64,000 nt of DNA from Mesorhizobium qingshengii (GTDB lineage Bacteria > Pseudomonadota > Alphaproteobacteria > Rhizobiales > Rhizobiaceae), in contig NZ_FMXM01000002.1 of the NCBI RefSeq assembly GCF_900103325.1, positions 124,001-188,000 on the forward strand, given 5' to 3'. The notes beneath the pieces were generated by a model that saw nothing but the letters and a program-made list of their open reading frames with translations, did not search any database and was not told where the DNA came from. Below are positions 7,156 through 15,601 of the stretch, in pieces. Each line of letters starts with the position of its first letter. The first letter of the stretch is position 1. The position numbers and the translations under genes are program-made.

Positions 7156-7331
7156 GGTTGGCCGTTGGAGGTTCGAACCGGCGGGACGTGAGCGGACAGG
7201 TCGGCCGCCGAATTCGCAGGCGAACGGTAGCCGACAGCTGGGCAACCGGCAAGGCTGTCTGAAAATTCGTCTTCGTTACTGCCTCGCTCGCGGCCGGATA
7301 GGCCCTGAAATCGGTTTTGAACGGGTCTACA

Positions 7332-7352
7332 GCGCGAAACACTCCTTCGCGC
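7332..7352 (-). terminator. Hairpin after the OLD-family gene
   Basis: GCGCGAA and TTCGCGC form a perfect 7-bp stem around ACACTCC, about 80 bases past the stop of the nuclease gene. No T-run follows, so Rho-independent termination is uncertain. Confidence 0.35.
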
Positions 7353-7433
7353 GGCAAGTGGGGCGCCCCTAGGGTCAAAACTCAACCAGCTGGCTCCCGC
7401 CAATGGCCGAGATACGCTGAATATCGCGAGTCG

Positions 7434-9398
7434 CTACTTCAACAGGCTGTTGAGGTGCTTGAAGGCCGCTTCAAAGCGATCCTTTGTTACATTCGACACG
7501 CTCGGCCATAGCGCGGTCACGTTCTCAGAGAAATAGCGAGCGGGCCTGTAATGTCCGAATGCACCTGACTTGAGCGGATTTTCGGCAAGCCACGCTTCGA
7601 TTGCCTTAAGGATCCGAGGCTCCTTCGCGTTGAGCTTCGAAGAAGCGATCTTCGCCTTAAGCTGTTTGGCGAATTCCGCGTTGACGAGTTGCACATAGAA
7701 ATCGCGATCGAACATGTCTTCCACGTCTCCCTCGTCCGTTCCGCTGAAATCTGCATAGGTAGAGACCTGCTTCTTGTTGAGCAGCTTCTTCTTGTACAGG
7801 TCCTCGATCAATGGGCGGTCGCTCCTCTGTATGTCGAGCAACGTGGCGACATTCATGCCCTTCTGCGGTGCGAGCAGCGCCACGAACGTCGGGACTTTTC
7901 CGCTTCCGCCCACCGGGGTGAGGACCCACCTCTCAGACAAACCGATGCGCCCCTCGCGCTCAAGCTCGGCTGACACAGCCCGCAAGAAGAGCATGTCGGC
8001 GGGACCTTCAACGATGAGAGAGTTAGGGCCGATAAAGAGAGTTTGCTGAATTTCGTACCCGAGCGCTCCTTGCAGCGGGAATAGACTGTCTTCGGTCGCA
8101 TCGAAAACGTTGCTCAGAACCTTCGTGCCGTCCTCCCCTCTCGGAAGCGCCTGGCTGGCATCGATACCAAGGTCCTGAACAATTCGGACCCGCTCGAATT
8201 TCGTCGAATCGATCATAAATGGTGAGTGCGTCGTGTAGAGAAGCTGGTGACCGGATAGTTCAGCTTCGAAATAGCGGAGCAAGTCACCCTGAGCGCGCCC
8301 ATGCAGCGATAGCCCCGGCTCATCGAGTAAGAGGATCACATTCTGCTTCTGGCGTTTGATGTCCTCGTACCAGGCTAAGAAGGAGAAGAACCAGACAAAG
8401 CCACGCGAGCGGTTCCGCATGGGTGTGGTGGCCCAATGAACGGTGTCGTAAACCTCACCCCACACGTTGACGCCAGCGCGCATACCTTCTGGGTCCTCAG
8501 GTCTCGCATCGCGAACGTCGAACCTCATCTGAATGTGCCGGTTCTGAGACCAATATTTGACGATACGCGTTGTCAAATGATTGCCAGCGCCTTCCAATTT
8601 ATTTTTCAGTTCGGTGGTATTAGTCGTGGCGACGAGTTTACGAAGGTCGAGGCGAGCAAGATTGATAAGGCCGATCAGCGGGTAATCCGAATCCGCAAGA
8701 GTCTGCGCGTCCTCACGGGCGATCAGCGCATTCAGATTCGCCTGCCCCTCCATCTGATAATATTCGTCAAAATACAGATACTTCGGCGCGCGCGGCCAAA
8801 CCAACGAATTGAAGACGTAATGGCTAAGGCCCTTTTCTTGGACCTTCTTTACAAGCGCCTTAAGCGAAGCGACTGCTTCCGTGGCTTCCGCTGTGTCGAG
8901 GGTAGTCGCGAATATGGCCCAATCTGGAGCGTGTGTCAGCTTCGCTTTGAGGTCTTCCGGCAAGGCTGGGTTATCGGCAAGGTGCTTTCGCGCTGCGGCA
9001 TCATCGGCTATCAGCAAGAACTTGCTCTGGTCATTGCCGTAATATGTCTTTCGAGTAACTGCTTTGTCCTTGAGTACCTTGAGCCCGAAAATGGACGAGA
9101 CCGCCCGGGCGTCATCGTCATCCAGTTCGTACCGGCATTCAACGACTACTGCCTCGTCTCGCTCACCATTTTCTACGGCGAACCGATAATCCTCAACCTC
9201 GCGCTTTGGATAATCGTATGTCACATCGAAGACCGCATCCGCCTTTCGGATGGGATTGGTACGATAGAGTGCGTCTAAGATTGTCGTTTTGCCTGCTTCG
9301 TTTTTTCCAACGAAGCAGGTCGTCTGGTTATCGACTTTGATTGGCCCCGAATCCCAGATACTCCGAAATTCGCGAACTCTAAACTCCGTAAGTTTCAT
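7434..9398 (-). CDS. OLD-family ATP-dependent nuclease (cargo)
   Basis: A 654-residue protein starting MKLTEFRVREFRSI, the usual OLD/SMC-like opening; an upstream TTG/ATG at 9491 would add 31 unrelated residues. Walker A is GKNEAGKT (about 31-38), the signature-like NRSRGFVWF is near 330, Walker B VILLLDEP near 355-361, and the H-loop TTHSPF near 391. A TOPRIM domain follows with LIVEGPADMLFLRAV (Glu about 464) and TLLDIQRSD (Asp about 522). This is a class 1-type OLD architecture; no UvrD-like partner (as in Gabija) is adjacent. It is inserted between the F and I head genes and looks less GC-rich than its neighbours. A role in defence against other phages is inferred from the family, not shown. 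Confidence 0.88.
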   Translation of the reverse strand: MKLTEFRVREFRSIWDSGPIKVDNQTTCFVGKNEAGKTTILDALYRTNPIRKADAVFDVTYDYPKREVEDYRFAVENGERDEAVVVECRYELDDDDARAVSSIFGLKVLKDKAVTRKTYYGNDQSKFLLIADDAAARKHLADNPALPEDLKAKLTHAPDWAIFATTLDTAEATEAVASLKALVKKVQEKGLSHYVFNSLVWPRAPKYLYFDEYYQMEGQANLNALIAREDAQTLADSDYPLIGLINLARLDLRKLVATTNTTELKNKLEGAGNHLTTRIVKYWSQNRHIQMRFDVRDARPEDPEGMRAGVNVWGEVYDTVHWATTPMRNRSRGFVWFFSFLAWYEDIKRQKQNVILLLDEPGLSLHGRAQGDLLRYFEAELSGHQLLYTTHSPFMIDSTKFERVRIVQDLGIDASQALPRGEDGTKVLSNVFDATEDSLFPLQGALGYEIQQTLFIGPNSLIVEGPADMLFLRAVSAELEREGRIGLSERWVLTPVGGSGKVPTFVALLAPQKGMNVATLLDIQRSDRPLIEDLYKKKLLNKKQVSTYADFSGTDEGDVEDMFDRDFYVQLVNAEFAKQLKAKIASSKLNAKEPRILKAIEAWLAENPLKSGAFGHYRPARYFSENVTALWPSVSNVTKDRFEAAFKHLNSLLK

Positions 9399-9621
9399 GC
9401 CTTCGTCCCCGCCCTTATGCCGATCAATTTGACCAATGAAGAGATCGAACTCTAATGGCCTCACTATGACTGGGCGGCCTGTCTCTCGCAATGCGTGTGC
9501 CGATCAAAGAAGCGAACGTGGTAAGTGGCCGCCGCAAAACCTTCACTCCGGACGCGGTTCATAGTCATTGGATTTGACCCAGGGCAGGCGCGGTTGTTGG
9601 GCGACTTTTGGATGGGCGGTA
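9399..9621. other. Junction between F gene and OLD-type cargo
   Basis: No gene is supported here. The segment must hold the promoter of the nuclease gene and the boundary of the insertion. I see no transposase, direct repeat or inverted repeat that would reveal how the cargo arrived. Confidence 0.4.
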
Positions 9622-10422
9622 TTACGTGGTGGATCGCACCCACTCTGAGGCACCCGTCTTCCGTGCCAGATCGTGTTCGATCACGCCGATGTAGCCAGCC
9701 TTGCCAGGATTGTATGCCCACCCCGGATCGATGCCGTCGGGCACGGTGGTGATCTCCCCGTTGCGCTTGTTCTGATAGGAGCGCATGACACCGGCCACCG
9801 GCTCGAACTTTAGCTTCTCGCCCTCACGCAGCAGCCGGTCGATATCGCGCTGGGAGAGGCTCTGCAGGGTACAATGGCAGTTCCAGCCATTCGGGCAGGC
9901 ATGGGTGTTCCACCAGGGATGATCGATCGGCAGCACCGTATTGTGCCAGATGTGGTGCAGCGGCCGGGGATGTTCCTGGCCTTCTAGATGGACATAGCGA
10001 AGGAACGGCCGCTCCGCCTTGCTCTGCTCGAAAGAGGTCCAGTGGCCGGCGGCGTAGCTCACCCGCATGTTCACGTCGAATATGGTGGTCAGGCGCCTGA
10101 CGCTGCCGAGCTGCGACCAGCGCGTCTCTCCAGTCAGCGGGTCGAAGGCTGGTTGCTGGCCCCACCAGCCCTTCTCCTGGAGCAGCGGCGTCAGCTCGGC
10201 GGCGAACTGGCGGAAGGTCTTACCCTCGGAAAGCGCCTTCAATAGGCCCTTGTAGATGTCGTCCAGGATGTCGAAGCCGGCCGACTTCGCGACGGTGAAG
10301 CTGCGGGCATGCGCGGCCTGCCATGTGTCCAGCCAGGAGAACTCCGGATCGAGCCGCTGGCCTCTTGCAAACAGCGCGGCGATCGCGTCGCGCGGCGGTA
10401 CCGGCGTCAGGTTGGCTTCCAT
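9622..10422 (-). CDS. Minor head protein (Mu F/gp30-like), short form
   Basis: A 266-residue protein containing the SPP1 gp7/Mu F head morphogenesis domain: VNMRVSYAAGHWTSFEQ, YVHLEGQEHPRPLHHIWHNT, the H-A-C-x-N-G-W-N-C-H-C Cys/His cluster (THACPNGWNCHC) and DPGWAYNPGKAG. These proteins enter the head in small numbers and act in early head assembly. Mu F itself is longer (over 400 residues), and here the protein ends soon after the conserved domain, right where the OLD-type cargo begins, so loss of a C-terminal region is possible. ATG at 10422 has GGAG nine bases upstream. Confidence 0.87.
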   Translation of the reverse strand: MEANLTPVPPRDAIAALFARGQRLDPEFSWLDTWQAAHARSFTVAKSAGFDILDDIYKGLLKALSEGKTFRQFAAELTPLLQEKGWWGQQPAFDPLTGETRWSQLGSVRRLTTIFDVNMRVSYAAGHWTSFEQSKAERPFLRYVHLEGQEHPRPLHHIWHNTVLPIDHPWWNTHACPNGWNCHCTLQSLSQRDIDRLLREGEKLKFEPVAGVMRSYQNKRNGEITTVPDGIDPGWAYNPGKAGYIGVIEHDLARKTGASEWVRSTT

Positions 10423-10436
10423 TCGCCGGATCTCCG

Positions 10437-11990
10437 TCAGAGCTGATCGTCGACCACGCCGGCAAGCCGAGCCGCGAAGGCCGAGTTGGCGAGCAGCTCG
10501 GTCATCGCCGCCGCGTCGAGGCCGGCGAAGCGCTTCGCCAGCAACCCCTTCACATCATCGACGGAGGAGGCCGCGGCGATCTCCGTTTCGAGGCCGGCGA
10601 CAATCGGCGAGACTAGCGGCATCCAATCGGCAAGCATGGCGTCGGCAGCGCGCTCGATCGCGTCACGCTTGACCCCGCCAACTGAGTTGACGGCCTGGCC
10701 GGGCTTGAGCGGCGGTTCGGGATTGGCGTTCGGGTGGATAGGCACGGCAGCCTTTGGAGCGACCAGCAGTTCCTCTCCAGCCTTTGGCTCGGGCAGGCCG
10801 ATCTTGTCGAGCATGCTTTTCTTGCTGACCGGCAGGCCGAGCGGCACCAACATGGTGACGTTCTTGACCAGGGCTTCGACGTCCACTTCGTCCGGCCTGC
10901 CGATGCAGACCTTGGGGTACTTCTCCTGCGGACCATAGTTCAGGTCGACGAGGGGCCGCACCAGGTCGCGGTTGAGGGTTCCGCGCAACGACTTCGCATC
11001 CGCCTTCTCAATGTCGTCACGTACGCCGTCGTGCACCTTGCCGACCGCGTAGCTGCCTTTCTGGGCGTCGGTGGTCGATGTCTGGCCGAGGACGACCTTG
11101 GACGTCTGGCGGTCGAGCCAGTCGGCCCGCTTCTCGTAGAGATCGTGGCTGCCGGCGAGATCCGCCTTGATGAACTCGATCGCCATCGAGACCGGCACAA
11201 TCGCCGAATAGTCGGTGCCGATGTTGGTCACTGCTTCCAGCAGCTTTTCCTTGTCGGCCTCGCTGGCGCCGGCATCATACTTGCCCAATCGCAAAGGCTG
11301 CCCATAGGCCTCGCAGAAGATCGCCCAGTCCTTGACCGTGAAGCTCTTGAAGAGGAACGTCCATGCGACGGCGCGCGCCAGGCCACCGCGAATGGGCAGG
11401 CCAGACTTGGCCTTGAAGGAGTGGAAGATCCAGCCGAACGGCTTCAGCGGGTCGTTGCTGCCGCCATTGCGCAACAGCGGCGTCTCGCCGCTGACCTGGT
11501 CGAAGACAAACCAGCGTGGATCCCGCCACGCAAGGCGCTTCGGCCGCCACTGGCCTTCGGAGGTGTCCCAGAGGATCTCGGTGCAAGAGAAACCCTTGCC
11601 GGTGGCGTCGAGGATGTCGCGCAGCTCGACTTCGAATTCGTCGCGGCCGACAAACTGGCGCACCATGTCGGCGATCTCGACGCTTTTGGCGTCGTCGCCT
11701 GCCGCCTCAACCGTGATGTCCAGCCCGGCCACCTGGGCCTTGCGGGTGAAGAGCACGGAACCATAGTGCGGATCTCGCTCTTCCATGTCCTCCGCTAGGG
11801 CGAGGTAGTCCTCGGGATCGCTGTCGATCGAAGAGCGCAGGATCTGGGCAAGGCGGCCGGGCGTGAGGCCAGCCGCCGGGTGGTGGGCGTTGTGGAGGCG
11901 AACGCTGCCGATGGTTGGTGCCGCCTGCTCCTCTTTCAGGGCGGCGGTGTCGACCTTGCGGCCGAAAGCATCATACCAGGTGAAGGCCAT
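10437..11990 (-). CDS. Portal protein (Mu gp29-like, DUF935)
   Basis: A 517-residue protein starting MAFTWYDAFGRKVDTAAL. Family features include LTPGRLAQILRSSIDSDPEDYL, LAEDMEERDPHYGSVLFTRK, KGFSCTEILWD, RDPRWFVFD and the DWAIFCEAYGQPLRLGKYD block, which together identify DUF935 portals. It forms the ring through which DNA enters and leaves the head. The ATG overlaps the terminase stop by one base (TGATG). The last 130 residues are more variable and Ala/Pro-rich. Confidence 0.94.
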   Translation of the reverse strand: MAFTWYDAFGRKVDTAALKEEQAAPTIGSVRLHNAHHPAAGLTPGRLAQILRSSIDSDPEDYLALAEDMEERDPHYGSVLFTRKAQVAGLDITVEAAGDDAKSVEIADMVRQFVGRDEFEVELRDILDATGKGFSCTEILWDTSEGQWRPKRLAWRDPRWFVFDQVSGETPLLRNGGSNDPLKPFGWIFHSFKAKSGLPIRGGLARAVAWTFLFKSFTVKDWAIFCEAYGQPLRLGKYDAGASEADKEKLLEAVTNIGTDYSAIVPVSMAIEFIKADLAGSHDLYEKRADWLDRQTSKVVLGQTSTTDAQKGSYAVGKVHDGVRDDIEKADAKSLRGTLNRDLVRPLVDLNYGPQEKYPKVCIGRPDEVDVEALVKNVTMLVPLGLPVSKKSMLDKIGLPEPKAGEELLVAPKAAVPIHPNANPEPPLKPGQAVNSVGGVKRDAIERAADAMLADWMPLVSPIVAGLETEIAAASSVDDVKGLLAKRFAGLDAAAMTELLANSAFAARLAGVVDDQL

Positions 11991-13687
11991 CAGTAGATCC
12001 CCGAGCTGCGACGAAGCGAGGCCAAACGGAACCCGCCGGATTTCTGGTCAGCCCGATCGCGCCAGCCGTCCCCGTCCTGGGCGCGTTCTTCGAACCGGCT
12101 CTTCGGTTGCATCGCCGGCACATAGTCGTATTCGTGCCATTGCATGCGGCTGGCGAAATAGGCGAGCACCAGCGCGACCGCGAAGTCTCCATGCCGCTTC
12201 GCCCCGGCCGCACCGACCCGCTCCGGCGGGATCGACGGTATGCCCCGGATGATCTTGACCAGGCGAAGATCCACGGCGTGTTCGGCGTCCCTGGTCAGCG
12301 CGATGTTGGCGTCTTCAAAGGCCGTTTTAAGCGGCGGGAAATTCTCGTTGTACCAGTTCTGACTAAGCGTGATCTGCCAGACGAGGCCACCCGGTGTCTT
12401 CTCGGTATGCAGGCCGAACGCGCGGCCGAGATCCTCAGCCAGGTTCATGCCGAGGCCGGTGGCATCAATCGCGGCACCGCACAACCTCGGCGACGTCTTC
12501 AGCATCAGGGTGGCAATTTCCTTCTGCTCCTGGAACGGCACGTTGCGCAGCTCGACGGTGAGCGCTGACGTGCGGCGCAGCACCTTGTCGATCGACAGCA
12601 GCGACATGATTGCCGGGTCAGCCTTGCGCGCCGGGTCATAGCCGAAGGCGTGCTGGCGGTTTTCGTCCAGGCCGTCGAGCGCCTTCTTGATGGCGTCGAG
12701 ATGCTGCGCCATCAGGTGACGGCGCTCCAGCTCGGGCCGGTGCAGGAAGTCCAGCGGCAGGTCGATGCGGATGACCGGAGCCTCTTCCGGCGTCAGCGTC
12801 ATGCGCGCTTCGATAAGCGGGCTCGTCAGCCATGCGCCGGAGCCCATGGATGGAACGCAGAACAGCTCTTCGTCGGCGCCGTCGCCATAGAAGTCGATGA
12901 TGTCCTGTCGCCATTGCGCCTCGGCCTCGGGCGACCACTCGCGGCTGGTCACCAGGCAGATGCGCTCATAAAGCCCTTCCAGCAACGCCTGGTCGAAATC
13001 AATCTTCAGGTGGCTGTATTTCGATCGGCCGCCGAGGATGTCTTGGACCTGGACGTTGAATTCGTTGTCGGCGCCGTTGTGGGTCGAGCAGACCACGACC
13101 TGGCCGCCCCACATCAAGTTGGCCAGCGCCGCCTTCATTAGCTCTTTCAGGCTGTCGACAAATGCCGCCTCGTCTATGATGACCAGGCCCTGCTTACCGC
13201 GAAGGGTGCGCGGTGCCGACGACAGAGCTAGGATCTCGAAGCCGGATGCGAACTGGATGCGAAACGCCTTGATCTGCCGGGTCTCTTCGGGGTGAGCCGG
13301 ATCGGTGTCATCGAACAGGAACTCTTCCTGGGTAATGGCCGCTTGGGCAAACGCCCGAGCCCACATGGCGCAGGCGTCGATAAATTCCCGTGTCATCTCC
13401 TGCGAGTATGAGATGTACATGGCGTCCATGCCGCCGGCATCCTTGGCACGTCCGGCGCGCAAAACGGCATAGGAGGCGAGCGCCCAGGTTTCCCCGATAC
13501 GCCGGCTCTTCTCGATGAACAGCACGCGGACGGCGCTGGTTTCGAGAAGTGAGACGGTGCGGCTCTGATATCGCAACAGAGCGCTGGGCAAACCCACTTC
13601 TGCGATAACGGAATCGATTGCAGAATGATTTCCGTATCGGATTTCGCTCCATTGTCGTTCAGAAAGATATGGACTTTTCTCGCTCAT
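11990..13687 (-). CDS. Terminase large subunit (Mu gp28-like)
   Basis: A 565-residue protein. The ATPase half has an atypical Walker A around LFIEKSRRIGETWALAS (about 56-72), and Walker B GLVIIDEAAFVDS near 170. The RNase H-like nuclease half has FGYDPARKADPAIMSLL near 345 and ends with GDFAVALVLAYFASR, both typical of gp28-like terminases. It packages prophage DNA with flanking host DNA by headful in Mu. The start has AGAGGTGGG upstream. The gene lies next to the portal gene and is separated from gp27 only by the opposite-strand cargo gene at 13720-14106. Confidence 0.93.
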   Translation of the reverse strand: MSEKSPYLSERQWSEIRYGNHSAIDSVIAEVGLPSALLRYQSRTVSLLETSAVRVLFIEKSRRIGETWALASYAVLRAGRAKDAGGMDAMYISYSQEMTREFIDACAMWARAFAQAAITQEEFLFDDTDPAHPEETRQIKAFRIQFASGFEILALSSAPRTLRGKQGLVIIDEAAFVDSLKELMKAALANLMWGGQVVVCSTHNGADNEFNVQVQDILGGRSKYSHLKIDFDQALLEGLYERICLVTSREWSPEAEAQWRQDIIDFYGDGADEELFCVPSMGSGAWLTSPLIEARMTLTPEEAPVIRIDLPLDFLHRPELERRHLMAQHLDAIKKALDGLDENRQHAFGYDPARKADPAIMSLLSIDKVLRRTSALTVELRNVPFQEQKEIATLMLKTSPRLCGAAIDATGLGMNLAEDLGRAFGLHTEKTPGGLVWQITLSQNWYNENFPPLKTAFEDANIALTRDAEHAVDLRLVKIIRGIPSIPPERVGAAGAKRHGDFAVALVLAYFASRMQWHEYDYVPAMQPKSRFEERAQDGDGWRDRADQKSGGFRLASLRRSSGIY

Positions 13688-13719
13688 GATCCCACCTCTG
13701 GCTCCGGTGAAACATCAGG

Positions 13720-14106
13720 GTGGCAAACGTGACAAAAGCATTGGATGAACAGGTTTTGAACGACATTCGCGACGCAGCTTTGAAGAGCTTTGCTATTGCA
13801 GGGATGGCACATATTCGCGATGTCGAATTTGCTGTTGCGCAGGACTGGTCGCCCGAGGAACAAGCGCGTCATGTGATACAGGCAATTTCTGCCGAGCAGC
13901 CAGATTTCGATTTTGCGGATACGATAGACAAGGCGGTGGATAGCAACAAAATTCACGTGGGCGCCGAGTACTTCATGCGAGCTGAATTGGCTGGCATTGT
14001 CCTTAAAGCGAGGCCGAAACGCGCGCCTACACCTCAGGATTATGATCCGGCATCGGTTTTCGAAACACCGTTCGTCAAATCGCCAGGCATCGACACCAAA
14101 GGCTGA
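13720..14106 (+). CDS. Uncharacterised cargo protein, opposite strand
   Basis: A 128-residue acidic protein from a GTG start (a second GTG lies three codons later); the ribosome site is weak. It fills the whole gap between terminase large and small subunit genes on the opposite strand and is visibly more AT-rich than both. Segments such as DWSPEEQARHVIQAISAEQP and DTIDKAVDSNKIHVGAEYFM look like a folded helical protein, and no membrane segment is present. I do not recognise a family. The opposite frame here (13684-14112) gives a Cys/Arg-rich implausible product. Confidence 0.6.
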   Translation: MANVTKALDEQVLNDIRDAALKSFAIAGMAHIRDVEFAVAQDWSPEEQARHVIQAISAEQPDFDFADTIDKAVDSNKIHVGAEYFMRAELAGIVLKARPKRAPTPQDYDPASVFETPFVKSPGIDTKG

Positions 14107-14108
14107 CG

Positions 14109-14705
14109 TCATCGGTCGCTCCTGACGCCGAGAATTTGGGATTTGATCGCCTCGGCCGTGTCGGCCGACATGCCCTTGGCCTTGGCGACGGTGTCGACGG
14201 CCTTCTCGACATCGGCCTTGAATTCCTTCGCCACCTTGACGCGCCGATCGTTGGAAACGCTCTGCGCTTGGGTCGCCATCTTCAGCGCCGTGGCCAGCTG
14301 CATGGCGCCCACCGGCGCCAGGCCGCTTTCGCCGGCATCGGTCAGCAGCTCGAACACCAGTGTCTTGATCGCCTCGGCGGCGATCAACGTGAGATCGTCG
14401 GAACTCTGGGCGTCGAACCGCTTGGAGATGGTGGCCGCGATCTCGCGGGTTTCTTCGAGCCGGCGCGTCATCATTGCCAGCTTGATCGAATACCGGTTGA
14501 ACGCCGAAAAGGACGGGATGACGAATTCCAGCTCGCCCTTATGCTCGGCCTGCAGGGCCTGCATCTTCAGGAAAAATTCTTCGTAGATATCGGTTTGCGT
14601 TCGGTCGCGATCCTGCAGCGCGGTCGCGGCCCAGGTGATGATGGGGCCGCACTCCTCTGGCAGGCGCTCGATCGCCGAAAGCTGACCACGACCTTTGCGC
14701 GCCAT
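14109..14705 (-). CDS. DUF3486 family, terminase small subunit-like (Mu gp27)
   Basis: A 198-residue protein starting MARKGRGQLSAIERLPEECG, one base after the upstream stop. The opening R-G-x-x-S-x-I-x-x-L-P and the following Ala/Leu helices match DUF3486, the family of Mu gp27. It pairs with gp28 to recognise the packaging start. The central stretch includes FVIPSFSAFNRYSIKLAMM, also family-like. Confidence 0.88.
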   Translation of the reverse strand: MARKGRGQLSAIERLPEECGPIITWAATALQDRDRTQTDIYEEFFLKMQALQAEHKGELEFVIPSFSAFNRYSIKLAMMTRRLEETREIAATISKRFDAQSSDDLTLIAAEAIKTLVFELLTDAGESGLAPVGAMQLATALKMATQAQSVSNDRRVKVAKEFKADVEKAVDTVAKAKGMSADTAEAIKSQILGVRSDR

Positions 14706-14706
14706 C

Positions 14707-15006
14707 TCAGGCCTCCGGCGAGGGACGCGCCACGCCTTCGATGATTGCCCGCCGTTCAACATGGTCGACGCCGCTACGCGTGATGGCGGCAACCATGACG
14801 GTGCCGATCTCTGTGACCTTGACCGCGCCCAGCTCGACGAGCTTGCGCAGCTGGGTGCGGACCCATTCACGCGAGCGATTGTGGCCGAAGGCATCGAGCG
14901 CCTTCGTCAGCAGCACCTCGTTGAGGCGGCCGTCCGTCTGCTTGTGCAACTCGCGAAGGATGATCAGCCGGGCATCGTAAGTGAGGTAGGCGTCAAAGTC
15001 GGTCAT
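14707..15006 (-). CDS. Small winged-helix-like phage protein (VpaChn25_0724-like)
   Basis: A 99-residue protein starting MTDFDAYLTYDARLIILREL; its ATG overlaps the DUF2730 stop (ATGA). The pattern of helix, LLTKALDAFGHNRSREWVRT and LVELGAVKVTEIGTVMVAAI reads as a winged helix. The same small gene stands between DUF2730 and gp27 in Mu-like phages and is named after VpaChn25_0724. It may act in packaging or late regulation; function is unknown. Confidence 0.7.
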   Translation of the reverse strand: MTDFDAYLTYDARLIILRELHKQTDGRLNEVLLTKALDAFGHNRSREWVRTQLRKLVELGAVKVTEIGTVMVAAITRSGVDHVERRAIIEGVARPSPEA

Positions 15007-15368
15007 TCGCTCTTCGATCCTGATAGCAAGAAGTTCTCCATGCGGTGGACCGTGCGGGCGATGCCGTTGACCACCTCGGCCTGTGCGCCGGCGTTGCCCT
15101 TGATGTCGGAGACGGCGAGACGAAGATCCATGAAGGCTGCCGCATCGGGCAGATGCTTCATTTCGCTTTCGATCGACTGGATGCGCGTGCCGTGGTTATC
15201 GAGCGTCTTCTCCACCTCGGCCTGCCGTTCGTCCGCCTTCTTCTTGTGGGCGTCGAGGTCGGTGGCTGTCTTCTTGGCGCCGGAAGTCAGCAAGGTGTAG
15301 ACCACCGTTCCGATCGACAGGATCGTCGAGATGGCGACCAGCCAGGGCATCATCGGGGTAATGTCCAT
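15003..15368 (-). CDS. DUF2730 family membrane protein
   Basis: A 121-residue protein with a start overlapping the zinc-finger gene stop by one base (TGATG). One N-terminal membrane helix (about residues 8-28, PWLVAISTILSIGTVVYTLL) is followed by a charged coiled coil and a second helical region with FMDLRLAVSDIKGNAGAQAE. This matches DUF2730 of Mu-like phages, which lies in the block between lysis and packaging genes. Role unknown. Confidence 0.75.
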   Translation of the reverse strand: MDITPMMPWLVAISTILSIGTVVYTLLTSGAKKTATDLDAHKKKADERQAEVEKTLDNHGTRIQSIESEMKHLPDAAAFMDLRLAVSDIKGNAGAQAEVVNGIARTVHRMENFLLSGSKSE

Positions 15369-15601
15369 CAGGCACGTCTCCGGCTTTGTCGTTCGATGAA
15401 GGTTTCGCAGTCGATGCACCTGGTGGTGGTCGGCACGGCCTGGCGGCGGGCGTCGGGGATGCGCTCACCGCAGTCGCAGAATGATGACGCGGTGACATCG
15501 ATGGCGGCCCGGATCGCCTGCTGGACACGCCGGATGCCGGCCGCGCGCTCTTCCTCGGCGCGGCGGTCAGCCAGTTCGAAGGCGCGATTGGAGACGCTCA
15601 T
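15368..15601 (-). CDS. TraR/DksA-type C4 zinc finger protein
   Basis: A 77-residue protein with a long N-terminal helix and a C-terminal zinc finger: FCDCGERIP, then about 17 residues, then RCIDCETFIE. The IP-x-A-R-R-x-A-V-P spacer is the TraR/DksA signature. The first Cys pair is C-x-C rather than the usual C-x-x-C, which is odd. Family members bind the RNA polymerase secondary channel and alter transcription. The ATG overlaps the spanin-like lipoprotein stop (ATGA), placing it in the lysis transcript. Confidence 0.8.
   Translation of the reverse strand: MSVSNRAFELADRRAEEERAAGIRRVQQAIRAAIDVTASSFCDCGERIPDARRQAVPTTTRCIDCETFIERQSRRRA

Larger units (their letters stand above)
7101..7433. other. 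Intergenic region before I with candidate late promoter site
   Basis: This 333-base stretch has no convincing gene. It holds a 25-base dyad repeat (7131-7155) close to the I start and a 7-bp hairpin (7332-7352) after the OLD-family gene. Short frames in it are shadows with Arg/Pro-rich products. Confidence 0.6.

Noticed and set aside
8436..9278. 280-codon plus-strand ORF opposite the OLD-family gene
   Set aside because: The opposite frame encodes a complete ATPase-TOPRIM protein; this frame has no recognisable pattern.
7434..9398. Gabija (GajA-GajB) system
   Set aside because: No UvrD-like helicase gene lies next to the nuclease; only a stand-alone OLD-type protein is supported.
10734..11798. 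354-codon plus-strand ORF opposite the portal gene
   Set aside because: Antisense shadow of a clear DUF935 portal.
13684..14112. Minus-strand ORF opposite 13720-14106
   Set aside because: Its product is Arg/Cys/Phe-rich and irregular, while the plus frame is a balanced acidic protein; still, neither has a recognised homolog.
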